From contig CAVXLN010000015.1 of assembly GCA_963762435.1 (NCBI GenBank), forward strand, positions 310,001-374,000: a DNA stretch of 64,000 nt. The letters are read 5' to 3'. The notes beneath the pieces were generated by a model, which had not been told where the DNA came from, did not search any database, and saw nothing but the letters and a program-made list of their open reading frames with translations. The translations under genes were made by a program, and so were the position numbers. Shown one piece after another: positions 51,454 to 60,937 of the stretch; the stretch's first letter is position 1, and each line of letters opens with the position of its first letter. This DNA is from JAXDMU01 sp963762435. GTDB taxonomy: Bacteria; Pseudomonadota; Alphaproteobacteria; ATCC43930; CGMCC-115725.

Positions 51454-54400
51454 CGCGATCCTGGCGCTGGCGCTGCTGCCGTTGCTGTGGCAGTCGGCGC
51501 GAGCCGAGGATGCGCCGGCCGCGCCGGCTGCATCGCCGGCACCCGCCGAGTCACCGAAACCTTCGCCCACGCCGGCGGCCACGGTGCTCGATACGCGCGC
51601 TGGCCTCCATGACGATTTCGCCCGGATCGTGTTCGAGGCGCCGGCGGGATTCAAGCTGGTCCCGTTCACGGCTGCGACCGAGGGCGATCGGCTGACGCTC
51701 CATTTCGCCTCGCCCGTGTCGCTCGGCCTCGATGTGATCCGGCGCGCGGCCGCGACATATCTCGGCGATGTGGCGCTGAGCACCGACGGGCTGAGCTTGA
51801 CCGCCACGCTCAAGAAGACGGTCGAGCTCCGGCAAGTGAAGGAAGGCGAGGGGAAATCCTTCCTCGATCTGGTCGAGCGGAAAGAGACGGCGGCGGCAGC
51901 CGCCCCATCGGCAGCCCCGCCGCAAGCCACCCCCTCGCACGCATCGCCGCCACCGCCGCCGGCACCCGGGCCGCCGATCAAGCTGGCGCCCCCGCCGCCG
52001 GCGCCTCCGCAAGCGAAGCGCCTGCCCGCCATCGCCGCCCATACCGGGCAGCATCGCGATTTCGACCGGATCATCTTCGACTGGCCGCAGCCGACCAAGG
52101 CCACGGCCGACGAGGCCGACGGCAAGGGCACGCTCACCTTCGAGAATGGTGGACGGTTCGACACGGCCAAGCTCGATGCCGGATTGCCGGCGCTCAAGCC
52201 CTTCGCGGTCAATGAGGATGGCACGGCGCTGAGCTTCACCTTGCCGCCCGGCCGGCACCTGAAGCTGTCGCTCGACGGCAAGCATCCGACCCTCGACGTG
52301 CTAGCCGCGACCAACCCGCCGCCGGCGCCGCCACCACCACCGCCGGCTCCGGTCGCGGCAGCTCCCAAGCCGTCGCCGACCCCAACCCCGATCCCGTCGC
52401 CCACGCCACCCGCCGAGACCGTGTTCTCCGCAGCCGATGCCGGGCCGGTGCCGCCGCCGCCGGCCGAGGTCACGGGCACGCTCGGCCATGCCGTGGGACC
52501 GGCCTCGAGCCCGGGCAACGGCGCCAACGCGCTCGCCATCCGCTATGCGCTGATCGATGACGGCGTGTCGCTGCGCTTCGATTGGCAGCAGCCGACCGCG
52601 GCCGCGATCTTCCGGCGCGGCAATGCCATCTGGGTCATCTTCGACCAGGCGCAGAAGCTCGATTTCAACGATTTCCGCGCATCGAACTGGCCGGTCATCA
52701 CCGCCATCGCCGAGTTGCCGAGCCGCTCGGGCACGGTGCTGCGGCTCAATGCCTGGGCCGGCTTCAATCCTGCGATCCGGCGCGCCGGCAACAGCTGGAT
52801 CGTCGACATCAAAAGCCAGACCCAGCGCCCCGATGCGCCGGTCGAGGCCGAGACGCATACCGAGGGGGCCAACACCTCGCTGGTCTATCCGGTGCTGCAG
52901 CCGGCGAGCCCGATCAGCATCAGCGATCCCGATACCGGCGATACGCTTGTCGCCGTGCCGCTGCCGCAGCTCGGCCAGGGCAGTGAGGAGACGAGCGACT
53001 ATCCCGATTTCCGCTCGCTCGCCACAGCCCAGGGCCTGGTGTTCCGCCCGGTCGCCGACCAGCTGGTGATCCGCTCGAAGCCGAACCAGGTCGAGGTCGC
53101 GGCACCCGGCGGCCTGTCGCTGTCGTCGGAAGCCGATCGCCATGCGATCCGGCGTGGGCCGAGCGAAGGCGACACGCTCTTCAAGCTCAAGGATTGGCTG
53201 GGGCCGACCGATCGCAGCTTCACCACGCGGCGCCAGGCATTGCAGTCCGCGATCGTGGCGGCAGCCGAGAGTGACCGGCCGAAGGCGCGGCTCGATCTCG
53301 CAAAATTCTATTTCGCCAACGCCATGGCGGCCGAGACGCTGGCCGTGCTGGGCGTGATCGACCGCGATACGCCGAGCCTGGGTGAGGATCCGACCGTGCG
53401 CGCACTGCGCGGGGCATCCGAGGAGATGATGGGCTTCACCGAGGCGGCCAAGGCCGATCTCGGCGGCCATAATCTCGACGACCGGCCCGATGCCGCCCTC
53501 TGGCGCGCCATGGTCGCGGCCGACAGCGCCGATTGGAACGGCGCCGTCGAGGCGTGGAAGCAGGGCAAGCCCGCCTTCAAGAACTATCCGCCGGCCTTGC
53601 GGCGCCGGCTCGCCTTGAAGCTGGGCGAGGCGAATTTCCGCGCCGGCCAGAAGGATGACGCCGAGGCGCTCGCGACCGAGGTGCTGGACAATGAGCCGCT
53701 GCCGGGCCAGCGCGATCTCGCCAAGGTGCTGCAAGGCCGCATCGCCGGCGAGAAGGGCGATATCAAGAAGGCGCTGGCGCTGTGGCAGGAGGTCTCGAAC
53801 TCCGAGGAGAACGATCTCGGCCGCGCCCAGGCGATCTATGCGCTGACCGTGACCAAATACGGCCAGGGGGAGATGTCGCGGATCGATGCCATCGCGGCCT
53901 TGGACCGGCTGCGCTTCGCCTGGCGCGGCGACGATTTCGAGGCGCTGGTGCTGCGCAAGCTGGCCGAGCTCTATGTCGCCGACAATGACTACCGGTCGGC
54001 CTTCCAGACGCTGCAGCGCATCATCGCCGCATTTCCCGACACGCCGCTCGCGCGCGAGGTCGCGGCGCAGATGCAGCAATATTTCGTGAATCTGTTCCTC
54101 GGCCCCGAGGCCGACGGCGTGCCGCCCCTGAAGGCCTTGGCCTTCTATGACGAGTTCAAGGAGCTGACGCCGGCCGGGACCCAGGGCGATGCGATCATCC
54201 GCAAGCTGGCCGACCGGCTGGTGCAGGTCGATCTGCTCGACCGGGCGGCAGCACTCCTCGAGAACCAGGCGAAGACGCGGCTCACCGGCATCGACCAGGC
54301 TCGGGTCGCGACCCAGCTGGCGCTCGTGCGCCTGCTCGACCACAAGCCCGACGACGCGATCGCGGCCCTCGATCTGCCCTTGAGCGCCGATCTGCCGGCC

Positions 54401-54880
54401 GATCTCGCCCGCCAGCGGATCGAGCTCCGCGCCCGCGCCACGGCCGAGCGCGGCCAGCCCGACCAGGCGCTCAAGATCCTCGAGGGCGACAACAGCCCCG
54501 ATGCCGACCGGCTGCGCGCCGACATCTATTGGCGCACGCATAATTGGACCGCGGTCGCGGCCCTGCTGCAGCAAGGCCTCGCCACGCCGACACCGGACAA
54601 CACCATCTCGCCCGAGGCGGCGGCCGCCATCATCCATATCGCCACCGCCGATGTGCTGGGCAATGACAAGGTGGGCCTCGACCAGCTGCGGCAGCGCTAT
54701 TCGGCCGCCATGGACAAGACGCCGCTCAAGGATGATTTCCGCATCCTCGCCGGCAACGAGGTGGGCGGCGGCAATTTCAAGTCGCTCGCCGACAAGGTGG
54801 CGCAGCTGGGCGATCTGCAGAGCTTCATGAGCGTCTATCGCCAGCGGCTGTCCGAGAAGCAGCTGAGCGCCATCAACTAG
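51437..54880 (+). CDS. Large exported tetratricopeptide-repeat protein of the flagellar cluster
   Basis: A 1147-residue protein. A signal peptide ends around ARAEDAPA; two beta-rich domains (about 45-140 and 190-290, similar to each other: LHDDFARIVFEAPAGFKLVP and QHRDFDRIIFDWPQPTKATA) are joined by proline-rich linkers; a third similar unit is near 360-460 (ALIDDGVSLRFDWQQPTAAA). From about 590 to the end it is helical TPR-like repeats. It overlaps the motB gene, so it is made with the motor, probably as a periplasmic scaffold. Function not established. Confidence 0.75.
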   Translation: MRRRPDAILALALLPLLWQSARAEDAPAAPAASPAPAESPKPSPTPAATVLDTRAGLHDDFARIVFEAPAGFKLVPFTAATEGDRLTLHFASPVSLGLDVIRRAAATYLGDVALSTDGLSLTATLKKTVELRQVKEGEGKSFLDLVERKETAAAAAPSAAPPQATPSHASPPPPPAPGPPIKLAPPPPAPPQAKRLPAIAAHTGQHRDFDRIIFDWPQPTKATADEADGKGTLTFENGGRFDTAKLDAGLPALKPFAVNEDGTALSFTLPPGRHLKLSLDGKHPTLDVLAATNPPPAPPPPPPAPVAAAPKPSPTPTPIPSPTPPAETVFSAADAGPVPPPPAEVTGTLGHAVGPASSPGNGANALAIRYALIDDGVSLRFDWQQPTAAAIFRRGNAIWVIFDQAQKLDFNDFRASNWPVITAIAELPSRSGTVLRLNAWAGFNPAIRRAGNSWIVDIKSQTQRPDAPVEAETHTEGANTSLVYPVLQPASPISISDPDTGDTLVAVPLPQLGQGSEETSDYPDFRSLATAQGLVFRPVADQLVIRSKPNQVEVAAPGGLSLSSEADRHAIRRGPSEGDTLFKLKDWLGPTDRSFTTRRQALQSAIVAAAESDRPKARLDLAKFYFANAMAAETLAVLGVIDRDTPSLGEDPTVRALRGASEEMMGFTEAAKADLGGHNLDDRPDAALWRAMVAADSADWNGAVEAWKQGKPAFKNYPPALRRRLALKLGEANFRAGQKDDAEALATEVLDNEPLPGQRDLAKVLQGRIAGEKGDIKKALALWQEVSNSEENDLGRAQAIYALTVTKYGQGEMSRIDAIAALDRLRFAWRGDDFEALVLRKLAELYVADNDYRSAFQTLQRIIAAFPDTPLAREVAAQMQQYFVNLFLGPEADGVPPLKALAFYDEFKELTPAGTQGDAIIRKLADRLVQVDLLDRAAALLENQAKTRLTGIDQARVATQLALVRLLDHKPDDAIAALDLPLSADLPADLARQRIELRARATAERGQPDQALKILEGDNSPDADRLRADIYWRTHNWTAVAALLQQGLATPTPDNTISPEAAAAIIHIATADVLGNDKVGLDQLRQRYSAAMDKTPLKDDFRILAGNEVGGGNFKSLADKVAQLGDLQSFMSVYRQRLSEKQLSAIN

Positions 54881-55376
54881 GCTCCAGCATCAGCACCATC
54901 AGCGCCTCGTCGAAATAGCCCGCTTCGGTCTTGAGGGCGCGTGGTTCGATGCCGTAGGTCTCGAACCCGAATTTGCGATAGAGGGCAAGCGCGGGCTCGT
55001 TGGTGGTGACGACGGATAGCGTCAGCTGCTCCACGAGGCCGTGCGCCGCTTCGATGATCGCGGCGATGAGCTGGGATGCAGCACCTTGACCGCGCGCGTC
55101 GGCTGCCACGAACACGCCCCAGATGAAGCCCTTATGCTGGTCCTTGAGCCCGCCCTGTTGCATCAAGCCGGCCACGCCGATGATGCGGCCGTCGCGATAG
55201 GCGCCGAGGACGATCGAGCCGGCCAGGCGCTCGGCGAAGGCCGAAAGCGGCCGCGCTGCTTCGATCTCGTGGGTCGAGCCGAAGGCGTCGGGATCGGTGG
55301 CGAGTGCCAAGAGCCGGATCGCGCGGTAATCCTCGGCTTGGGAAGGATCGAGCCGGCGGATCTCGAGTTGCGGCAA
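54873..55376 (-). CDS. GNAT-family N-acetyltransferase
   Basis: A 167-residue GNAT protein: IRRLDPSQAEDYRAIRLLAL at the start, the acetyl-CoA pyrophosphate loop region VAADARGQGAASQLIAAIIE (with RGQGAA) and the C-terminal LALYRKFGFETYGIEPRALK. It acetylates an amine of unknown identity. Its end overlaps the end of the convergent TPR gene by 8 nt. Confidence 0.9.
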   Translation of the reverse strand: MPQLEIRRLDPSQAEDYRAIRLLALATDPDAFGSTHEIEAARPLSAFAERLAGSIVLGAYRDGRIIGVAGLMQQGGLKDQHKGFIWGVFVAADARGQGAASQLIAAIIEAAHGLVEQLTLSVVTTNEPALALYRKFGFETYGIEPRALKTEAGYFDEALMVLMLEPS

Positions 55377-55444
55377 AGAGCCATCTCCTCGCGGTTGAGT
55401 TTCGTGCTACCAGGACGATAGGTCCCTCCGGCAACGGATACAGC

Positions 55445-55912
55445 ATGCAGCCCGACATCTCCATTCGCGTGGCCACAGCGGCTGACGCGGACGCGCTGTT
55501 CGCGATCCATCAGGCGGCGATCCGGCTGCAATCGACCGGTCATTACGGTCCCGAGAGGATGGCGATCTGGTTCGAGGGGCGCACACCGGCGATCTATGCG
55601 CCCTATATCGCGGCGGGCCAGATCTGGCTGGCCGAGCGGGCGGGGGCGGCGCTGGGGTTCGTGGGCTTCGTGCCGGGCGAGATCACGCTGCTCTATGTGC
55701 GGACGGATTTGATGGGGCAGGGGCTGGGGCGGATGCTGCTCGAGCTTGGCGTCGAGAAGGCGCGGGCAGGGCATGAAGGCCCGATCGAGCTCGCCGCCCT
55801 CGTCAATGCCGAGGCCTTCTATCGGCATTGCGGCTTCGTCAAGGTGAAGGATGGCACCTTCCAGCGCGGGAATCCGCCGCTCGACTTTCCCGTCGTGATC
55901 ATGGCGCGCTAG
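55445..55912 (+). CDS. GNAT-family N-acetyltransferase
   Basis: A 155-residue GNAT protein: IRVATAADADALFAIHQAAI, the CoA loop VRTDLMGQGLGRMLLELGVE (GQGLG) and the final NAEAFYRHCGFVKVKDGTF segment. Start chosen at MQPDISIRV by family length; the frame is open further upstream, antisense to the other GNAT gene. Divergent from that gene, so the two acetyltransferases face away from each other. Confidence 0.9.
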   Translation: MQPDISIRVATAADADALFAIHQAAIRLQSTGHYGPERMAIWFEGRTPAIYAPYIAAGQIWLAERAGAALGFVGFVPGEITLLYVRTDLMGQGLGRMLLELGVEKARAGHEGPIELAALVNAEAFYRHCGFVKVKDGTFQRGNPPLDFPVVIMAR

Positions 55913-55973
55913 ACCGCCGCTCCGCCGCCTGCTAATCGCTTCGACCATCTCCCCCTCTTCAAAGGACATACCC

Positions 55974-57998
55974 ATGCCGGCAGCGAAGCGCGCGATGACC
56001 GTGGACGACCTATGGGCGCTGAAGCGCTTCGCGGCCCCGGCACTGTCGCCCGACGGGAAATGGGCCTGCGTGCCGGTCACCAGCTATTCGATGGAGAAGA
56101 ACGAGGGCTCGACCCAGCTCTGGCTGCTCTCGACCGACGGCAAGAGCCAGCGGCAGCTGACGCGCGGCAAGAAGGACGGCTCGCCCAGCTGGTCGCCCGA
56201 CGGCAAATGGTTGGCATTTGTCGCGAAGCGCGGCGAGGGCAAGGAGGGCGACGAGGAGCCGCAGCTCTATCGCATCCCGGCCGATGGCGGCGAGGCCGAG
56301 CGGCTGACGGCGCTCGCGACCGGTGTGGGCAGCCCGCGCTGGTTCCCGGATTCGAAGCGGCTGGCCTTCGTCTCCTGGGTCTGGCCGGAGCTCACTACCG
56401 AGAAGGCCCAGGCCGAGCGGATGAAGCAGGAGAAGGATGACAAGGTCAAAGCGACCGTCATCGACAATAATCAATACCGCTATTGGGACCATTGGTTTCC
56501 GCGCGGGCGGAAGCCGCATCTGCATCTCGTCGATCTCGGCACTGGCAAGATCCGCGACCTCTTCGCCGGCACCAGCTTTCACCTGCCGCCGGCGGAGGCG
56601 GATCAGGGCCAGTATGACATCAGCCCGGACGGCAAGGAGATCGCCTTCGGCTTCGGCTCCGATCCCGATCCCTTGATCTTCTCCATCACCGAGATCGTCA
56701 CGATCGATGTGGCGAGCGGCAAGACCAGGAATTTGACCGAGAAGAGCGGCCGCAAGGCGAAGTGGGACGCGAGCCACCCCGCCTATTCGCCCGACGGCGC
56801 CCATATCGCGATCCTGATCGATGATCGCGGCAAGGCGCATAACGAGCAGGCCCGGCTGTGGCTGATCGAGCGGAAGGGCGGTGCCGTGAAGCCGCTCTCG
56901 ACCGAGTGGGATCGCGGCGTCAACGGGCCGCTCGCCTGGGCCGCCGACGGCAAGTCGATCTACTTCACGGCCGAGACCGAGGTGGCCTGCCCGGTCTGGC
57001 GCATGGGGCTGGACGACAAGGTGCCGACTGAGGTGATCCGCGGCCCGGGCGAGGGTGGTACTGCCGGCGAGCTGTCGATCAGCCGCGACGGCAGCACCTT
57101 GGCCTATGCCCGCTCGGCGCAGGAGCATCCGCCGATGCTCTATGCTGCCGGGCCCGACGGCAAGGGTGAGCGGGCGATCGAGAAGTTCAATGCCAAGCTG
57201 CTCTCGAAGCTCGCCGTGGCGAAGGCGCAATCCGTCACGATCAAGGGTTTCGAGGGCGATGACGTCCAGATGTGGATCGTGACGCCGCCCGATTTCGACC
57301 CGAAGGCCAAGAAGAAGTACCCGCTGATGCAGGTGATCCATGGCGGGCCGCATACTTGCTGGGGCGATGTCTGGCATTGGCGCTGGTTGGGCCAGATCTA
57401 TGCTGGCGCCGGCCATGTCATGGCGGCGGTGAATTATCACGGCTCGACCGGCTGGGGGCAGAGATTCCTCGCCTCGATCAACGGCGATTGGGGAAGGCGC
57501 GAGCTGGCCGATGTCGAGGCCGGCACCGACTACATGCTGAAGACCGGCTATATCGACCCGAAGCGGGTAACGGCGACCGGCGGCTCCTATGGCGGCTATA
57601 TGGTGGCCTATATGAACGGCCATGTGCCGAAGGGGCGGTATCAGGCCTATGTCTGCCATGCCGGCTGTTTCGACTGGGTCTCGATGATGGGCTCGGACGG
57701 CTATGCCTGGTTCGGCCACGAGCTGGGCGCCTTCGCCTGGGAGGATGAGGGGCGCGTGCTGAAGCAGTCGCCGCACCATTACGCGGCCAATTTCAGCACG
57801 CCGACGCTGGTGATGCATGGCGAGCTCGACTATCGGGTGCCCTATTACCAAGGCCTCGCATACTACAACACGCTGCGGGTGAAGGGTGTGCCGTCACGGC
57901 TTGTGTTCTTCCCGGATGAGAACCACTGGATCCTCAAGCCGCAGAACTCAGTGCTGTGGTATCGGGAGTTTCTGGATTGGTGCGGCAAGTGGGGGTAA
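55974..57998 (+). CDS. S9 family prolyl oligopeptidase-type peptidase
   Basis: A 674-residue serine peptidase. Residues about 10-390 form a beta-propeller with repeats such as SPSWSPDGKWLAF and AYSPDGAHIAIL; the C-terminal alpha/beta hydrolase has the nucleophile in TGGSYGGYM (Ser about 540), Asp in HGELDYRVPYYQ (about 618) and His in PDENHW (about 650). No signal peptide, so probably cytoplasmic, cleaving small peptides (acylaminoacyl or dipeptidyl type). Confidence 0.93.
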   Translation: MPAAKRAMTVDDLWALKRFAAPALSPDGKWACVPVTSYSMEKNEGSTQLWLLSTDGKSQRQLTRGKKDGSPSWSPDGKWLAFVAKRGEGKEGDEEPQLYRIPADGGEAERLTALATGVGSPRWFPDSKRLAFVSWVWPELTTEKAQAERMKQEKDDKVKATVIDNNQYRYWDHWFPRGRKPHLHLVDLGTGKIRDLFAGTSFHLPPAEADQGQYDISPDGKEIAFGFGSDPDPLIFSITEIVTIDVASGKTRNLTEKSGRKAKWDASHPAYSPDGAHIAILIDDRGKAHNEQARLWLIERKGGAVKPLSTEWDRGVNGPLAWAADGKSIYFTAETEVACPVWRMGLDDKVPTEVIRGPGEGGTAGELSISRDGSTLAYARSAQEHPPMLYAAGPDGKGERAIEKFNAKLLSKLAVAKAQSVTIKGFEGDDVQMWIVTPPDFDPKAKKKYPLMQVIHGGPHTCWGDVWHWRWLGQIYAGAGHVMAAVNYHGSTGWGQRFLASINGDWGRRELADVEAGTDYMLKTGYIDPKRVTATGGSYGGYMVAYMNGHVPKGRYQAYVCHAGCFDWVSMMGSDGYAWFGHELGAFAWEDEGRVLKQSPHHYAANFSTPTLVMHGELDYRVPYYQGLAYYNTLRVKGVPSRLVFFPDENHWILKPQNSVLWYREFLDWCGKWG

Positions 57999-58170
57999 GC
58001 AATCCCGCCTTGTCAGCAGATGGGGACCGTCCTACTATGGGCGGTCGACTCGCGGTTGGGCTCGCGGTTTCGCCGCCTCGGACGAGGGTCGAACGTGCTT
58101 CCCACCTATACCGAAGGTTGATCCGTCGTCCGGGTTCGGGCAGCGGCCATCAAAGTTGAAAGGTCTTCCA

Positions 58171-58377
58171 ATGCCGAGTGGAACCGTGAAGTGGTTCAAC
58201 GCGCAAAAGGGTTACGGCTTCATCCAGCCGGATGACGGAACGAAGGATGTCTTCGTCCATGTTTCGGCGGTGGAGCGGTCGGGTATCGGCAATCTGCATG
58301 AGGGGCAGAAGCTCAGCTACGAGATAGAGCAGGGCCAGGGCGGCAAGAGTTCCGCCGTCGCCCTCAAGGCGACATAA
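58171..58377 (+). CDS. Cold-shock domain protein (CspA family)
   Basis: A 68-residue protein with both RNA-binding motifs of the cold-shock fold, KGYGFIQPD (RNP1) and DVFVHVSAV (RNP2). It binds single-stranded RNA/DNA as an RNA chaperone. AAAGG precedes the ATG. The gap of about 170 bp upstream leaves room for the long 5' leader typical of csp mRNAs. Confidence 0.96.
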   Translation: MPSGTVKWFNAQKGYGFIQPDDGTKDVFVHVSAVERSGIGNLHEGQKLSYEIEQGQGGKSSAVALKAT

Positions 58378-58437
58378 CGGGCCATCGGGGGCGCCGCCGG
58401 CCGGCCGGCGTCACCCTCACCCTCCCGGGAGGATTCG

Positions 58438-58638
58438 ATGGCAGCTCATAAATTCCTGGTCGGCGACAGCGTGACGTTCGTGCCCAACATGGGCGAGGAC
58501 AAATCCGCGCGCGGGCTGTACACGGTCGTCCGGCTCCTGCCCGCTGAAGGCGTCACGCCGCTCTATCGGCTGAAAGACGAAGCGGGCGGCCCCGAACGCG
58601 TCGTGGGCGAAGGCCAGCTGTTCGGATCGTTCGGCTGA
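58438..58638 (+). CDS. Small hypothetical protein, SH3-like pattern
   Basis: A 66-residue protein (MAAHKFLVGDSVTFVPNMGE, ARGLYTVVRLLPAEGVTPLY, RLKDEAGGPERVVGEGQL). The pattern of a short beta barrel with GDxVxF and YxVxRLLP is common in small alphaproteobacterial proteins of unknown function that follow csp genes. GGGAGGA lies just before the ATG. A perfect 16-bp GC palindrome (58395-58410) lies between it and the csp gene. Confidence 0.8.
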   Translation: MAAHKFLVGDSVTFVPNMGEDKSARGLYTVVRLLPAEGVTPLYRLKDEAGGPERVVGEGQLFGSFG

Positions 58639-58671
58639 GCGACATGCGGCGCCGGAGGGTGGCGCTCCGAG

Positions 58672-58899
58672 CTACCTGCGGAGCCAGCTTCGGTCCGACC
58701 GGCGGAACCAGCGCCCTTTCTCGCTCTCGTCGGCCACGCGCGACTTGGCGCCGGCGATCCACGCCTCCGCCGCATCGGCGGACGTAAAGGGGCTGACCAT
58801 CGTGGGACTATGGTCAGGGATGGTGACTTCGACCGAAAACTGGGTTTCGGAGATCGAGACGACCCGGTAGGTCGCGTCCGCGTGCGGGTGCGTCTTCAT
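58672..58899 (-). CDS. Small hypothetical protein
   Basis: A 75-residue protein (YRVVSISETQFSVEVTIPDH, SPFTSADAAEAWIAGAKSRV), starting at MKTHPHADA. It resembles the small beta-alpha DUF proteins common in alphaproteobacteria (phenylalanine/serine-rich sheet followed by a helix). No function known. The frame continues upstream of the ATG without support. Confidence 0.65.
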   Translation of the reverse strand: MKTHPHADATYRVVSISETQFSVEVTIPDHSPTMVSPFTSADAAEAWIAGAKSRVADESEKGRWFRRSDRSWLRR

Positions 58900-59014
58900 C
58901 GTTAAGATATGGGGGACGGGGGGCGGGATTGCAATTGGGTATCGCGAGTTGATCGCGCGCGCGAGGGTGCCGCCCTCGGGGATCTGCCTGAGAGCCGCCG
59001 GCGCACCCCGCCAC

Positions 59015-59776
59015 TCACCCGTCATCGGCACGATCCGACATCGAACCAGGCATGACATCGCCTCCCGGCCAGGTGCCGGGCGGCGGCCGGTCGGGCGGCG
59101 GGCCATGGGTCGTCGCGTCGAACATCGCGAGCGCCTCGGCGGTGATCTCCGCCAAGGATCGCTCCGGCACCGGTGCCACTGGAGGAGAAGAGTTGGCGCC
59201 CAGGCGGAGCCGCCAATTCTCGGTCAGATACCAGCCCTTAGCCTGCCAGACCGCGCGATTGACGGGAATGCCGAGATCATCGCAGATCCCCGCCACCATC
59301 TCGCCCATCGGGCGGGCCGGGAGATCGGCCAAGATATCGGGATCCTCGAGCCGCTCATGGAGATCGGTCAGCAGATGCTCGGCATCGGTCCGGCCATTCT
59401 CGGCCTCGGCCGAGATGGTCTCCTCGATGGCGTGCACGAGCTTCACCTTCCGCCAGTGGAGGCGGGCCGACTCGGCCTGATGCGTCTCGCCGCTCTCGAC
59501 GGCGGAATCCCGCTTCGCCGCCATTTCGGCGAGCTTCGCCTTGAGCGCCAGCGTCTGGCGGACCGAGCGCGCAATCTTGGCGAAACTCTGATCGGCGCGG
59601 CCGAGATCGGCAGCCGGATCGAGCGCCATCTTAGCCGCGGCATTCTCCTCGACGAGACGCGCGAGCCGCATGCCGATCTGGGCCAACTCGCGAAGCATCT
59701 CGGCATCTTCGGATGCAGCGGTGGGGGCGGAGTCCGAGTCCCGTTCCCTGTGGGGGGTGGGACTGGCTGCCGTCAT
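59015..59776 (-). CDS. Hypothetical helical protein
   Basis: A 253-residue protein: disordered start (MTAASPTPHRERDSDS), a long helical/coiled-coil part (about 25-150, LRELAQIGMRLARLVEENAA) and a C-terminal part with a DDLGIPVNRAVWQAKGWY segment. I do not recognise a function; similar proteins occur near transposase genes. The start is uncertain: the frame extends 16 codons further to 59824, towards the IS promoter. Confidence 0.6.
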   Translation of the reverse strand: MTAASPTPHRERDSDSAPTAASEDAEMLRELAQIGMRLARLVEENAAAKMALDPAADLGRADQSFAKIARSVRQTLALKAKLAEMAAKRDSAVESGETHQAESARLHWRKVKLVHAIEETISAEAENGRTDAEHLLTDLHERLEDPDILADLPARPMGEMVAGICDDLGIPVNRAVWQAKGWYLTENWRLRLGANSSPPVAPVPERSLAEITAEALAMFDATTHGPPPDRPPPGTWPGGDVMPGSMSDRADDG

Positions 59777-59811
59777 CTGCTTCGTTGCTCCGTTACGTGG
59801 CGATGTTTCAC

Positions 59812-59849
59812 TTGACGTACCCACCAGCTAGATGTAGTTTTGACGTCAA
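59812..59849 (+). promoter_or_regulatory. Promoter and operator-like palindrome of the transposase gene
   Basis: TTGACG, a 17-bp spacer and TAGTTT form a sigma-70-like promoter. The perfect palindrome TTGACGTCAA (59840-59849) overlaps the expected start, and its half TTGACG is repeated in the -35 box, so a repressor could bind both. Confidence 0.45.
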
Positions 59850-59861
59850 GGAGATATCGCC

Positions 59862-60797
59862 ATGCCGTCCGTTCTCGCCGCCCCGCACTTCCACAACGAA
59901 GAAGCCGCCTTTGAGTATGTCGAGGCGAGGCTCTGGCCGAACGGCCCGGTGTGCCCACATTGTGGCGAGTGCGAGAAGATCGGCCGACTTGAGGGCAAGA
60001 GCACCCGAGCTGGGCTGCGCAAGTGCTACTCATGCCGCAAGCCCTTCACCGTGCGGATCGGCACCATTTTCGAGAGCAGCCATCTCAAGCTGCACCTGTG
60101 GCTTCAGGCCATTCACCTGATGTGCGCCTCGAAGAAGGGCATCTCGACCCGCCAGCTTCAGCGCATGCTCGGCTGCGGGCTCAAGACCGCGTGGTTCCTC
60201 TCGCACCGCATCCGGGAAGCTATGAAGGAGCAACGGGACATGTTTACCCCGCCGATGGGTGGCGCTGGCAAGGTGATCGAGGCCGATGAGACCTATGTCG
60301 GCCGCAAGGAAGGTATGAAGGTCAACCCAAAGGGTGGCGTCGGCCATGTGCGCCCTGTCGTGGCGCTTGTGGAGCGTGACGGCGGCGTCCGCTCCTTCCA
60401 TGTGCCGAATGTGACCGCAGCCGTCCTCGGGCCGATCCTGGGTGTGCATGCCGACAAGGAAAGCCGGCTCATGACCGATGAGGCTCGGTTCTATATCCAC
60501 GTCGGCCATAACTTCGCCGAGCACGGCACTGTCAACCACTCGATCAAGGAATACGCTCGCGGCGACGTTTCGACCAATACCGTGGAAGGCTATTTCTCGA
60601 TCCTCAAGCGCGGGATCTACGGCGTTTATCAGCACGTCTCGGAAGCCCACCTGAAGCGCTACCTCTACGAGTTCGATTTCCGGTACTCGAACCGCGTCGC
60701 GCTTGGTGTCCATGACGTGGAGCGTGCCGATCGCGCGCTGAAGGGTGCCAAGGGCAAGCGGCTCACCTATGAAACGACTCGTATCGGAGCCGCTTAA
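59862..60797 (+). CDS. IS1595 family transposase
   Basis: A 311-residue transposase: an N-terminal zinc ribbon (CPHC and CYSC at about residues 30-55), a helix-turn-helix region (STRQLQRMLGCGLKTAWFLS) and the ISXO2-like DDE domain with Asp in KVIEADETYVG, Asp in LMTDEARFY and Glu in STNTVEGYFSILKRG, then the family motif FDFRYSNR. The catalytic residues look intact, so it may be active. Confidence 0.92.
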   Translation: MPSVLAAPHFHNEEAAFEYVEARLWPNGPVCPHCGECEKIGRLEGKSTRAGLRKCYSCRKPFTVRIGTIFESSHLKLHLWLQAIHLMCASKKGISTRQLQRMLGCGLKTAWFLSHRIREAMKEQRDMFTPPMGGAGKVIEADETYVGRKEGMKVNPKGGVGHVRPVVALVERDGGVRSFHVPNVTAAVLGPILGVHADKESRLMTDEARFYIHVGHNFAEHGTVNHSIKEYARGDVSTNTVEGYFSILKRGIYGVYQHVSEAHLKRYLYEFDFRYSNRVALGVHDVERADRALKGAKGKRLTYETTRIGAA

Positions 60798-60900
60798 GCG
60801 CCCGCTTACCGGACGCCTGCGGAGGCGGCATTGGAGCCGGACCGATTACGACCCGAATCAGCTGAAGCTCGATCTTTGAAATGAGTAGTCTACTACGCTA

Positions 60901-60937
60901 AAATAAAAGCCGGCCCGGAGAGCAAGTCCGGGCCGGC
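60901..60937 (-). terminator. Strong intrinsic terminator, minus strand
   Basis: On the minus strand a perfect 10-bp stem GCCGGCCCGG/CCGGGCCGGC with a 9-nt loop is followed by TTTTATTT. No T run follows on the plus strand. No minus-strand gene ends here, but a strong promoter lies about 70 nt upstream. Confidence 0.8.

Larger units (their letters stand above)
59812..60797 (+). mobile_element. IS1595-type insertion sequence (ends not resolved)
   Basis: The transposase and its promoter mark an IS1595/ISXO2-like element. I could not find terminal inverted repeats or a target duplication by eye, so the true ends are unknown and the element could be a degenerate or single-gene form. Confidence 0.5.

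Noticed and set aside
52301..54637. 778-codon frame antisense to the TPR gene
   Set aside because: High GC leaves long antisense frames; composition is Arg/Gly/Leu-rich without domains, while the plus strand has a signal peptide and repeats.
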